A stretch of DNA of 64,000 bases from Azorinus chamasolen (GCA_963576725.1 OY755252.1:47524140-47588139); one strand, 5' to 3'; shown: positions 34,746 through 45,185, counted from the first letter of the stretch. Program-made: numbers and translations. Notes: generated from the letters alone by a model not told the origin.

Positions 34746-35183
34746 AACTGAACCTTATCATAAAGATTGCCTCTTTGCCGTGAAAAACAAGCCCTCAAGG
34801 AAGATTAGCGATAGCAGCAAAGGACTGTCATTAGTAATTTAGCGATAGCAGCAAGGGTTGAGGGTGTCATTAGTGAAGATTAGCGAAAGCAGCAAAGGTC
34901 GAAGGTGTCATTAGTAAATAAGAACCAATCAAGTAGACTTTGTTTTGATAACAACTTTATTATTTGGAGCAGTTTGTTGTCGATCGAACGACACTATCCA
35001 CTCAATGACATGTTTGCGTTTTGTTAAAGAACATGTGAAGCAAGATCAACTTACACAAATAGTACGCGAAAAGCAACGAACAATCTGTGCCGTCAATTTT
35101 TTAGTCATGCTGGCAGAATTATTTCGCTAGATGCAAGTTAAAACTGAGAAAATAGAAGTTAGCTTCTATATCGTTGAGTGCCT
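34746..35183. other. No gene; short direct repeats
   Basis: The phrase 'agattagcgatagcagcaa' occurs about three times between 34801 and 34895. An open frame at 34945-35130 has no family resemblance that I can see. Confidence 0.4.
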
Positions 35184-35351
35184 AAACCTTTCCTCTATAA
35201 AAATGCCTTTCTACGCCTTTGCAAAAAGAGTAGACTCAGATCATGAGCTGCTTTGTTTGCTTATGATATAATATGGATATGATTCTACAATTTCTGCCAA
35301 GACAAAAAATTACTGTGCACATGTGTTATCATGAATATATGGAGTAAAGGG
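35184..35351 (-). mobile_element. Family A MITE
   Basis: Right end 'atatggagtaaaggg' before TTAA at 35352-35355, with 'aaaaagagtagactcagatc' in the core. Confidence 0.65.
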
Positions 35352-35586
35352 TTAATATGGACATTTGATAGTTGTCAAATATAATAGAAAGTTTAATTCG
35401 AGGCACAGTTAATCCTCACCGGAAGTGCATTTGCATTATTTCCCTTGATGACAATCTGACAACTCGAACGCTGATCAATACTTTGTTGTTGAGTCTGTTG
35501 ACTACTTACCTGTAAGGAAGTCATTCATTTCATTAATTCATTTGTCGGGATCTTTTGAAAACCCGTTTACTTGAACGATATCTTAA

Positions 35587-35828
35587 CCCATAGCCTACCA
35601 GTTACAACTGTTGTTGCATTTGCAAACAGTGTAGACCCAGATGAGAGAGCACTCATATGCGCTGTCTCATCCGAGTCTGCACTGTTTGCCATGGAAAATC
35701 CATGTCTGCATGTTCTAACCTTTTGTCTAGGAAATCCCTTCAATATAACCCTGTATATATTTGTTTAGATTTGCCTAATTAATATTCATAGAGGGTAGAA
35801 TGATACAACATATGTGACAGGCTAAGGG
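35587..35828. mobile_element. Family E (TTAA-type) MITE, complete
   Basis: TTAA at 35583-35586 and 35829-35832; ends cccatagcctac and caggctaaggg are inverted. The core 'gcaaacagtgtagacccaga' and 'gtctgcactgtttgcc' fold around 'gagagcactcatatgcgct'. Read in one frame the left arm gives ANSVDPDE, a peptide seen in several foldback elements here and not a protein family. Confidence 0.8.
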
Positions 35829-35937
35829 TTAAACATATTGGTCAAACACTTCCAATCTGCTGTTAAGAGGTATACAGTCACACATCAACTTCGTCGATTA
35901 TGAAATGTTTAGTCCTGCGTACAAAGTTTAGATTGCA

Positions 35938-36165
35938 TCAACACTACTAAGCCCCCTAGCACCGGCTTAAGCAGTATTCAGATTTCAAAATTAATAACAT
36001 CAAAACTAATGATCCCGAAGGACCAGAAAATATAACAACACTGAAAATTAATTACGGAGCGACTTTTTACGGCCGCCACACAAGCACTTAACACCTGCTG
36101 TTGTGAAGTACATAAATTCTAAAAATGGGTGATCCTTCGAAAGCAAAAGTAGAAATGCAAAAAGG
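35938..36165 (-). repeat. Family J dispersed repeat in two pieces
   Basis: 'gccccctagcaccggcttaa' to 'ataacaacactgaaaatt' is the reverse complement of the J 5' half; after about 70 foreign bases, 'gtgatccttcgaaagcaaaa' is a fragment of the other end. Confidence 0.65.
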
Positions 36166-36179
36166 AATACGTCACTTTT

Positions 36180-36327
36180 TGACACCATTGCGATAAATAT
36201 AGAGTTTGTTCCTTTGGAACAAATGCCCTATTTATCATAATTCTTTAAACCCTACATGATTCTAAAATATATTTAATATTTAATCAAAAAGGTTGGGTCT
36301 AAAATAGCCTATGAGGGAATGGGTTTT
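36180..36327. mobile_element. Family C MITE, degenerate
   Basis: Words 'ccattgcgataaata', 'aaatgccctatttatcataa' and 'taaaatagcctatgaggg', ending aatggg. Confidence 0.55.
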
Positions 36328-36444
36328 GAAAAGAAACGAACTATGTATTTGGTCCAAAAATGTTTTTAACGTTTGGTTTTCACGGAAGTTGTGTTAGATG
36401 TTGCTAAACATCAGCTGTGTACTGATCTATCAAGATCTCCTAGT

Positions 36445-36540
36445 TCTAAGCCAAACCCTACATTGATGCTACTGATTATAAACAGCCCAGAGAGCCAATT
36501 CTAATTAGTAGCAGCAAAATAGGGTTTGGCGGAGAAATAT
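36445..36540. mobile_element. Family F-like foldback (U2 orthologue)
   Basis: 'agccaaaccctacattgatg' is mirrored by 'gcaaaatagggtttggcgga'. Same element as 17165-17270. Confidence 0.6.
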
Positions 36541-37613
36541 AAAAAAGTTTTACATATATTTTCTAAACACGTACTTTGTCTGCTGTATTGATAGCTATTC
36601 CAGTTTCCATGTGGAGAAAGCATCTATATTGAGTTCAGTATTGCTTTAAGCATAGTGTGAAATCATTTTATATGGTTGACGAATTACACCTTAAAAGATA
36701 AGCAACGTATTGCGATATAAAGAATAGCTTAAACTCAGATTTGGTCTCTAACTTTCTCATGAAGAATATACAGAAAACAAAAACGAAACATTCATGAACA
36801 ATACGTGAAGTGTTTGTCATCTCTGGAGAAGTAAGAATTGCACTTAAGGGAATTTCAGTATTTTGTCTAGGCAGTAACTTTCTTGTCATGTTGCTGTTCA
36901 GGCTGCTGTGTACTTTGTATGTGTTTTTTCTACATGATTCATACATGTATTTTATAAAGTTTAGAAAAAAATATCCCTCATAAAGATTAAATAATGTTTA
37001 CGAAATGATGAGAAGAAATGTACATTTCCTGCGCTGTGAGTTTAGTGGGTCTTGTTTTGGTGTTAAAGCGGGGCAACACTTAGAATATAGTACCACATAT
37101 CTTCCAGCGACCCGACTACTTTGATCGTCTTTAAGATGAAAATCTAAACTGAAGAATATATCAAACGCTAATGTCTTCAAGACGATACGAAGGAAGCATA
37201 TTTCAACGATAACAGGTGAAAATTAAGGTCACAAGGTCAAGTCATAAGTCTCATTATTCGTCTACCCGTCTATCAACCTGTGCGTCTTCTTTCCATACCC
37301 CTTTGCTGATGTCATGAAACTGGATCTTAAATTTAAAATATGTTTTCACATTGGCGGTAGACTGCCTTCTCGATTTATCTCATTTTAAAAGAAAATTCAC
37401 TTTCATCAACCCGTTAGTGGTGTCCTGTAAAGGTCATTGTTATTCTCAGAGGTCAAAAGTCTAAATGGCTATTAATTTGTGTCCAACATTTCTTAAACAT
37501 TTTTCAAATACATCTTTTTTACGACCGTTCCCGTGCAAAGTTTACCATTCAGATTTTAGCATCTACTGTTAATGTGGGTATTCCTAATACATAGTGTCTT
37601 CTAATATGTTTAA

Positions 37614-37821
37614 CCTATTACCTCATAGGCTATTGTTAGATACCTCTTTGAATAAATCTACCGAAAAGGATCATTGACTAGAGAAAAGGAAAATTTTAGA
37701 ATTTTAAAGTTGTGATAAATAGAGCAGATGCTCCTATAGGAGTAAATGCTCTATTTATCACAATGGTTTCACAAAATGACTTTTACAGAGTCGTCAAAAG
37801 TCGTAAATATGAAGGAATGGG
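37614..37821. mobile_element. Family C MITE, complete, U2 only
   Basis: TTAA at 37610-37613 and 37822-37825. Around it U2 reads 'cttctaatatgt' and 'ccgttcaaaagg', which in U1 are contiguous as 'ttttaatatgttgaaccgtt' (17529-17548). The hairpin core includes 'gtgataaatagagcagatgc' mirrored by 'aaatgctctatttatcac'. 208 bp. Confidence 0.9.
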
Positions 37822-37986
37822 TTAACCGTTCAAAAGGGTATTCTGGCTATTTATATGTCTAGCATATCTTCTTTCATGGTACTCCTTATGCATATTGTCA
37901 ACTGTTCGTGTGGTGATTCTAGCTACATGTATTTATATGTCTAGCATATCTTCTTAACGTTCATGGTACTCCTAATATATACTGTC

Positions 37987-38389
37987 TTCACTTGTGTTGA
38001 ACTGATCGTGTGGTTACTCTAGCTACATGTATTTACTTCACTTGTGTTGAACTGATCGTGTGGTTATTCTAGCTACATGTATTTACTTCACTTGTGTTGA
38101 ACTGATCGTGTGGTTATTCTAGCTACATGTATTTACTTCACTTGTGTTGAACTGATCGTGTGGTTATTCTAGCTACATGCATTTACTTCACTGGTGTTGA
38201 ACTGATCGTGTGGTTATTCTAGCTACATGTATACTGTCTTCACTTGTGTTGAACTGATCGTGTGATTATTCTAGCTACATGTATTTACTTCACTGGTGTT
38301 GAACTGATCGTGTGGTTATTCTAGCTACATGTGTACTGTCTTCACTGGTGCTGGACTGATCGTGTGGCTATTCTATCTACATGTATTTA
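37987..38389. repeat. 50-bp tandem array, eight units (U2 only)
   Basis: Units start at 37987, 38037, 38087, 38137, 38187, 38239, 38289 and 38341. Phrase: 'ttcacttgtgttgaactgat' then 'cgtgtggttattctagctac'. U1 has one such unit just before its family D MITE. Confidence 0.95.
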
Positions 38390-38584
38390 CAGTAAAATCC
38401 CTCTAAACCTAGTAGATAAGAACTTTTATTAATTTCAGGCAGGTGGCTGTTTAATGCAGGTGAAAATCACTCAAAGAGCTTTCTACACGACTTTCACCCT
38501 GCATTAACCTGCATTAACCTACCATATGTCGTTAAGACCGATATCTATATTGAATGTAACATCTGATTTAGAGGGGGTTTACTG
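38390..38584. mobile_element. Family D MITE (U2 orthologue)
   Basis: TA at 38388-38389 and 38585-38586; ends cagtaaaatccctctaaacc and gatttagagggggtttactg. Inserted in the last 50-bp unit, as in U1. Confidence 0.85.
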
Positions 38585-38734
38585 TATATATCTAGTATAG
38601 CTTGTAATTCCATGGTGGTGTTTCAAATGCATACTGTCGTCCAAGATGTTCAGCTTTTTATATCGTTATTGTAACTATGTCACACTCAGTTGTGTTTTCA
38701 GTAGTATAGGAAATGTATGTTTCGCCCCGTACTT

Positions 38735-38945
38735 CATTCTCAGTGTTGTTATATTTTCTGGTCCTTCGAGATCATTAGTTTTGATGTTGTTAGTTTTGAA
38801 AATTAAATTGAATACTGCATTAGCCGGTGCTAGGGGGATAGAGTAGTGTTGCACTTTTAATTACTGCGCATGAACAGACTCAGTAAAACCGAGTCTGCAA
38901 TTTTCTCTTTTTGCATTTCTACTTTTGTTTTCGAAAGGTCTCCCA
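38735..38945 (+). repeat. Family J dispersed repeat, U2 only
   Basis: Starts 'attctcagtgttgttatatt', contains 'agccggtgctagggggata' and cagactc ... gagtctg. U1 passes directly from 'ggtttcagacaaatac' to 'tctaaagcgacaatc' here. Confidence 0.75.
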
Positions 38946-39195
38946 CTTTCAGGAAATATTGAAAGCGACCACCAAGTTCTAGTATTATAAGTGTTTGTCT
39001 TTAAAAACTTAAACTTATTTAAACGCGACCACAGTAACGCAGATGTATTACAAGCACTAGTATCATGAGTGTTTGTCCTTAGAAACTTTTATTTTCTTTG
39101 TTCTGCATTCGACAACTACCTGCTGTCTATTAAGATCCCTATGCGTATTTGCCATATGGTTGTTTTGAAAACATCTGTCTAATTTTGTATTTCAG

Positions 39196-40104
39196 GTCTT
39201 GTTTTATTTACATTAACAGCATATGCGGTCATTATATTCTCGAGCAACCTCATCCGGATACGTTTCGAAGAAAGACGTATGGAGTCACTGCAGAAAACTG
39301 GAGTACAAATAAATAAAATACATTTGCCCGCAGCTGGTGCTTATGAAATTTCTGGTCGCTGTATGCCCGTAATCAGCAGAGCATCATTGAACTTTTTCTC
39401 TACAGGATGGTATTTTCAGCCCAGAATTGAACACATTAATAATTTTAACTACACTTTTATTGAACGAAGTAATCAGATATGTACAGAAAACGAAAACCCT
39501 TTTCTGGTCATCGTAGCTTTAACTGTGAACGACCATTTTGAATCGAGAAAGGCTATACGAAAAACATGGGCAAGTGTTGCACGAACACGGAAATGGCCGG
39601 GAATCCCCGAAAACATTTATGGTGTCAAATTGTTCTTCATCTATGGCGTAAGTGAAGATAATACATTGTCAGACGATGTGAAACGCATGATGGATGAAGA
39701 GATACGGGAATACGGAGATATAGTAACGGCAAGATTTATTGACAGCTATAGAAATCTTACTATCAAAATGATCACTGCATTGAGATGGGTGCGGAATTAT
39801 TGTCCAGGAGCAAAGTATGTTGTAAAGGTAGACGAAGATGTTTTCCTGCACGTTCCAAATCTAATACGATACCTCATGGCATTTAGGACTCCTCTGGCTG
39901 GTCAAATTCACGGAAAAGCTTTAACTATGGTGATAGTGTTAAGAACTGGATGGTGGGGCGTATCAAAGGATGTGTACCCGTTTTATCGGTATCCTATCTA
40001 CACGTCTGGTACTTCTTACGTCATATCCGGTAATGTAGTGGATAAACTAATCAATACGGCTGAGCACATGCCGTTTGTATCAAACGAGGATGCCTTTGTA
40101 ACAG
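39196..40104 (+). CDS. GT31 beta-1,3-glycosyltransferase, copy 2, large internal exon
   Basis: Paralogue of the 18386-19303 exon, three codons shorter in the stem. Acceptor 'tttgtatttcag' ends at 39195; donor acag|gtttgt at 40104/40105. It keeps the anchor (LTAYAVIIFSSNLI), ESRKAIRKTWAS, EYGDIVTARFIDSY with the NLT site, KYVVKVDEDVFLHVPNL, YRYPIYTSGTSYVISG and SNEDAFVTG. By eye the protein is roughly 90% identical to copy 1, with changes clustered in the stem and in the loop after the DxD region (KALTMVIVLRTGWWG here, TALTVTIVRRTGRWG in copy 1), a likely acceptor-side surface. An ATG at 39279 lies after the anchor and would lose membrane targeting, so it is not preferred; the start is in an unseen upstream exon. 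Confidence 0.9.
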
Positions 40105-40547
40105 GTTTGTATTTTACATAGGATTTGTATGGAGATATATTTCTATCAATAATTAATCATCCAGCTTTAGCTTATTGTCACTGACTTCCATTATCTCTAA
40201 CTTCAAGGAACTATACAGATTACTGCGACATAACATAAGTTCCAGTCATCCGATTTCTAATCTGGACAATTTCTAAACTTCACGGCTTATTGCTGGTCTA
40301 AATTAAAGCTCATGTAGAGGCGTTCAGTATTACATTCGACATGTAATTCTGTATATGCGTAGTGGTACATTTTAGAACAGTTCTGTAAATTTAGGAAGGC
40401 TCGAGTTATCCAGAAGTTCGAGTTATATGGGTCGATATATCGAAGTTCAGCTGCAAAGTTATGCTTATCCCCCATCCAATTAGTTTTCCTGATAGGTTTT
40501 GTTTGGTCAAATATTGATCGTAAGTGCTTTTAGCTGCAATAAGTTAT

Positions 40548-41138
40548 TTAAAAGTACAAATATGAGCCATGCAGGGAACACAACATACAGAACAAACAGC
40601 CACCGAACAGCAACACAAGAAAACATAGCAAATGTACATAAATACTAAACACATAAAGAGATACACAAAGACAAAACATACAAAAATAGGGGTGGATGGA
40701 ACGGTCAGTGACAAAGGTCACTGGGAGTTTAAACCGGTTTAGGGGCGCCATACCTCACATTTATTCCATGTCCACCCTAATAGACAAACATTGTAAATAA
40801 ACGTATCCCCTCTCCGACTAATTTAAAACAACCGCGATGGCAAATACAGTGGTAAAGTGCATGTAGAACGAACACATTTAAGTGAAACAAACTGTATTCA
40901 CCTATCGCTAGTGTACTCGATGATTGAGCTGTAAACAGAGTAACTGTAGAAAAGTAACAAAGGGTACGACAAAAAACAAGCTGGTACAGATAGCCAACGT
41001 CCTCCTTCCGTTTCCGGATTTAAGAGGTCGCTTTCATAGAGTACTAAACCTTTCTTGTCGGCGTACATGCAAAGAGGGCGTCGTGATTGCGAACTGTTAA
41101 AGGGTTGACAACCAGACATGCAGTATGTTGTAGTTGTA
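40548..41138 (-). mobile_element. Retroelement copy 'e': 3' tail and end of RT frame
   Basis: The reverse complement of the common tail, starting 'aaaagtacaaatatgagcc' and extending into the last codons of the RT (mirror of 'catgtacgccgacaagaaag'). U1 is empty here: its 'caataagttat' runs on to 'agaaatatcacgagg', which in U2 lie on the two sides of the insert. Confidence 0.8.
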
Positions 41139-41204
41139 GACCTTGAAATATCACGAAACATAATTTATTATCTAGATCGGTTTCACTTTGTATATAAAAT
41201 ATTG

Positions 41205-41695
41205 CATGTACGCCGACCTCTTAAATCCAGAAACTGAAGACGGACATCGGACATCTGTACTATTTCGTTTTTGTCGTACCCTTTATTACTTTTCTACAGT
41301 TTCTCTGTTTACAGCTCAATCAATGAGTACACTAGCGATAGCTGGATACAGTTTGTTCACTTAAATGTTTTCGTTATACATGCACTTTACCACTGTATTT
41401 GCCGTCGCGGCTGTTGTAGATTAGTCTGAGAGGGGATACGTTTATTTACACTGTCTTTTAGGGTGGGGATGGAATAAGTGTGGGGTTTGGCGCCCATAAA
41501 CCGGTTTAACCCCCCAGTGATTTTGTCACTGACCGTTCCAAGGCGGTACTTCCGCCTTCCATCCATTGTTTGTTTGTTTCGTTGTGCGTCTCTTGATGTT
41601 TTTTATATTTAAGTGCATTTGCTATTACCTTGTGCTGATGTTCGGGCGACTGTTTGTTCTGTATGTGGTGTTTCCTGCATGACTCATCTTTGTAT
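41205..41695 (+). mobile_element. Retroelement copy 'f': 3' tail, opposite orientation
   Basis: Begins at 'gcatgtacgccgacctctta' (an internal deletion relative to copy 'b') and runs to 'gtttcctgcatgactcatct'. It includes the gtgac/gtcac hairpin, one base shorter in the loop. It is separated from copy 'e' by about 65 bp of unit DNA; the two lie with their 5' ends facing each other. Confidence 0.8.
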
Positions 41696-41816
41696 TTTCA
41701 ATTTACCGGTTTTTAATACCTGTCACATTTATATTTTAGTTATAATTAATTTTATAAAGTTTAACGAAACATTAACTGGATATCGGTTGACTGTAAATGG
41801 CAACAACCAAAAGTAA

Positions 41817-42722
41817 TGTTATGCCCCAGATCAGATCTGGGGGCATAGTGTTTCCGCCATTACTGTCTGTTTGTTTGGCACCAACCCTAACATTAGCCAT
41901 AACTTTTGAGCAGGTACAGATAGAGACTTGATATTTGGCATGCATATATACCTTATTCAACCGAACATTTTAAGAGGTGATATTGTAAGGTCAATGTTAT
42001 GCCTCAGGGTCTAAGGTCAGATGTTTGTTTGTCAGCAACTTGGGCATAATTTCAAAATATGTTGGGATAGAGACTTGATATTTGGTATGCATATATATCT
42101 CAGGGGTAACATGTCAAGATCAATGTCATCCTTTAAGGTCAGATGTCAAATATATATGTCAAATCACCGACTTTAACAATGGCCATAACTTTTAAACCAG
42201 TACCGATAGACTTGATATTAAGCATGCACATGTACCTTATTAAGCAGCACATTTTGAGGCGTGACATATCAAGGTCAGGATCATCCTTCAGAGTCAAAGG
42301 TCAGATGTTTGTTTGTTTGTCATCAACTTTGACATTGTGCATAACTTTGAAATCTGTAGAGATGGGGACTTTATATTTGGTATGCATATGTGTCTCATAA
42401 AATCGCACATTTTGAGGGGTAACATCTCAATGTCAATGTCATCCTTCAATGTCAGAGATCAAGTATATAGGTTAATTAACAATTTTAGCATTGGTCATAA
42501 CTTTTTGACATAACATGTCAAGGTCATGGTCATCATTCAGGGTCAAAGTTCACCGATTTTAGAATTGGCCATAATTTTTGAACCAGTAGAGATACAGACT
42601 TGACATTTGGTATGCATGTTTATCTCATGAAGCTGCACATTTTATTGGGGGACATGTCAAGATCAAGGTCATCATCCAGGGTCAAAGGTCGTATCGGAGG
42701 GGGGGGGATAGTGTTTCACAAA
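41817..42722 (+). mobile_element. Satellite-bearing element with hairpin head
   Basis: Opens with the palindrome 'tgccccagatcagatctggg' and 'ggcata', followed by degenerate units of roughly 110 bp ('gccataacttttgaaccag', 'agacttgatatttggtatgc', 'aggtcatcattcagggtcaa') and ends 'tagtgtttcacaaacatat'. U1 lacks it. The order of parts is the same as in the 8641-10185 element, and the ends are similar. Confidence 0.65.
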
Positions 42723-42739
42723 CATATCCTTATATGAGA

Positions 42740-42919
42740 TCCTATAAACGTGTGTTACTCATCTGTAAACAGAGTAGACCCAGGATCTGCCCTGTTTGCT
42801 AAAGGAATGTGACAGATTTGTTTCTATACTTTAAAAAAGACTACAATGTTCCATCTTCCATATTTCAGTATAACCATTTTGTCCATGAAATTTGTAATAA
42901 ACATAGATCAGGGAAAGGG
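42740..42919 (-). mobile_element. Family B MITE (U2 orthologue)
   Basis: Right end gatcagggaaaggg before TTAA at 42920-42923. It shares its right flank with 20945-21131. Confidence 0.7.
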
Positions 42920-43439
42920 TTAAGGCGCGAAACACCGACATGTTTGTCACCTCAGCGTATGCATAATTATTGTAGTCTAACCCTTCCCTCATATAAACGC
43001 CTTTCAAACATTTGCAACAGAGTAGACAAATATATGAATGCACATTTCAAGCATGAAACACTGGACTGAAATAAAAGTTAGGATGTTGTCTTTAGGTCAG
43101 AGACTACTAAATCAGTCGGAGTCTGACTGATCAAGCAAAAGATACAAGGAATGTAAATTATGACTACTGTTACACATTGCGATTCTCTGGGTGGTTATTG
43201 AAATAAAAAGTCAGACTTTGAGCTGAACCTATTTGCATGATATTTCAATATTGGTATTTTGAACAGCTGTCAGCTTACTGTATTTATAGTCAAAACAAAT
43301 TTCCATGGAACTGACGGGAAAATATGTTAAATTTTTACAGACGCGTGAAAGTTTATACAGGCGTAGATCTATGAGGGAATTGATGAATAAGCACTTGGAT
43401 GTAACTTTCAATTGAGGAGTATCTCAATGACCTTTCGAA

Positions 43440-44340
43440 GTCGAAACAAACATAGACGTTATAATGGAGGACTATTGGAATATTGCTAGTATTCACTTGC
43501 TTAAAGATATAATTCCACCACTAGTAAGTACGTCGGTTCCCTCGATAAATGCCAGTATATGAATAGGGAGGAATAGTTAAAGGCATTTCGAAAGGAATGT
43601 TGACCCATTAACCCCATGCTGTGTATTTTGGGAGCTGATTGTCAGGAATCTGATACACAAACTGATAAGGCGGGCTACCATCACAGAGGATCAATGTATA
43701 ATTGCATAACTTTATCTCTTATGGCTATGGGCCCTGACTGGACACTGCAGGAGCACAGCTGGATGCTGTGTATATAGGGGGGTCACTTATATAAGGAGCT
43801 TTGAAAAACCTTTAAGTGTCTCCGTTTGGAAGTGTTACCGCTGCAAATTTTGCCGACATTTTAAGCATTGATACGGGTGTATGTAACCAGCTGTAGTCAT
43901 ACACCAAATCCTGTTGCTTGGTTTGCCTATGAATGTCCAAACGTGTTGGTCTAACAATATATTCACACGTTTATTTAGCGCTGCAATGTATAGGTTTTTT
44001 GGTAAATTAGTAGTGATAACGAGTAGAGTGTGCCGTGTATTTTTCTCAGGTAACTGGTTAAGAGTATGCTACTTTTAATACACCCTTTATTTCTGTGGGT
44101 CTAATTATTAGCGTAGTCCTATTCCAAAGGTAAAATCTTTCACACATCCGTCCACCAGATCTGAGATCTGGACGGTTTGGCGGGGAGAGAGGAGGGTTTC
44201 TGAATGCTCAGATATATTGGTTCTTCTACAGAAAGTATTCCAAATAATTCAACAACTTAGAACATGGTCTTCACGTGTAAACTATTTCTTCTGTCAATGG
44301 AGGTAAAAGACAGCTGAAAAATGTCCCTCATTGATTATTT
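43440..44340. other. Intronic DNA without recognisable elements
   Basis: Parts match U1 at 21830-22300 ('agtcatacaccaaa', 'tagtagtgataacgagta'); about 400 bp (43455-43860) appear unique to U2. No exon seen. Confidence 0.4.
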
Positions 44341-44474
44341 TTCAGAATGCCTTTTTAACCCTCATTCTCTTATAATACCTTTATAAACAAAGTAAAAGAG
44401 GAGAAATAGGGTGCAGTTAACCTTTCTAGAGACTAATATTTAAGGTGTGTATTCAAATACTACATGTAGTATTG

Positions 44475-44600
44475 TCATTTCTCCACCAAAACCTATGTTG
44501 TGACCACGCTTTAGAAATATTTGGAAGAGACGCATATAAAGAATGATCTTAGAATAGGGTTTGGTGAATAAAAAAGGAACTATTCTTCGAAATAATTTGA
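44475..44600. mobile_element. Family F MITE
   Basis: 'catttctccaccaaaaccta' is mirrored by 'tagggtttggtgaat'. Orthologue of 22545-22700. Confidence 0.65.
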
Positions 44601-44718
44601 TTTACCATCTTAAACATCATCTGGGCTTCTGGCTTGTATACTCTTCTTTTCTACGATTTAGATTATTGTATAGGGGTTATATTGTATAATAAAGGTCCTG
44701 TCTGTTCAACACTTTCAG

Positions 44719-44957
44719 GAATTTTAAGATACACTATTGGAGCTCAGCTATGTCACTACGATGGATTCACATATCGGACAGATACTGCTCCTGAACCGTG
44801 TTCGTTTCAAAACGATGTCAGGATTGCTGGGACGAAAACAACAGACGAACAAAAATTACAGTTGTGGTCATCGCTTCATATTCCTCTTAAAGATTGCTAT
44901 AAACTTCCACATTGGTATTTACCAGACGTTCCAATGGAAAAGTGGCTTAAAGGCTGA
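44719..44957 (+). CDS. GT31 beta-1,3-glycosyltransferase, copy 2, terminal exon
   Basis: The acceptor 'tcaacactttcag' ends at 44718. It joins in phase to the split glycine at 40104, giving VTGILRYTIGAQLC, and ends VPMEKWLKG then TGA at 44955-44957. It has the same 239-nt length and the same cysteines as copy 1, with about a dozen amino-acid changes. The overlapping frame at 44737-45108 is a shadow. Intact reading in both copies despite heavily rearranged introns suggests both are under selection. Confidence 0.87.
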
Positions 44958-45044
44958 AATTGTTGATTTCACGACCACTGCTTTTAATTTTGTGTTCAGG
45001 GCAATAGATAAAGGTTCATACTCAAATACAAAGGTGTTTTTTTT

Positions 45045-45185
45045 CGCCATTTCCCTACCAAACCTTATGGTGGGACGCTTTAGAATCGTCTCCCGGAGAC
45101 GATTCTAAAGACTGGCCACAACATAGAATGTGGTGCAGAAATAAAGAAACAATTTTTTGAAAATGTTTCATGTACACATTTTACC
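45045..45185. mobile_element. Family F MITE downstream of GT31 copy 2
   Basis: 'gaatcgtctcccggagacga' is a strong core palindrome; outer words are 'ccctaccaaaccttatggtg' and 'catagaatgtggtgcagaaa'. The U1 equivalent (about 23100-23215) has lost the core. Confidence 0.7.

Larger units (their letters stand above)
40105..44718 (+). other. Intron of GT31 copy 2 (4614 bp)
   Basis: GT at 40105-40106 and AG at 44717-44718. Longer than its paralogue mainly because of two retroelement tails and a 0.9-kb satellite-bearing element, listed separately. No further coding exon was seen. Confidence 0.8.

Noticed and set aside
44737..45108. 123-codon open frame over the terminal GT31 exon
   Set aside because: It is a different frame of the same DNA; the in-phase frame ending at 44957 carries the conserved family residues and is preserved in the other copy.
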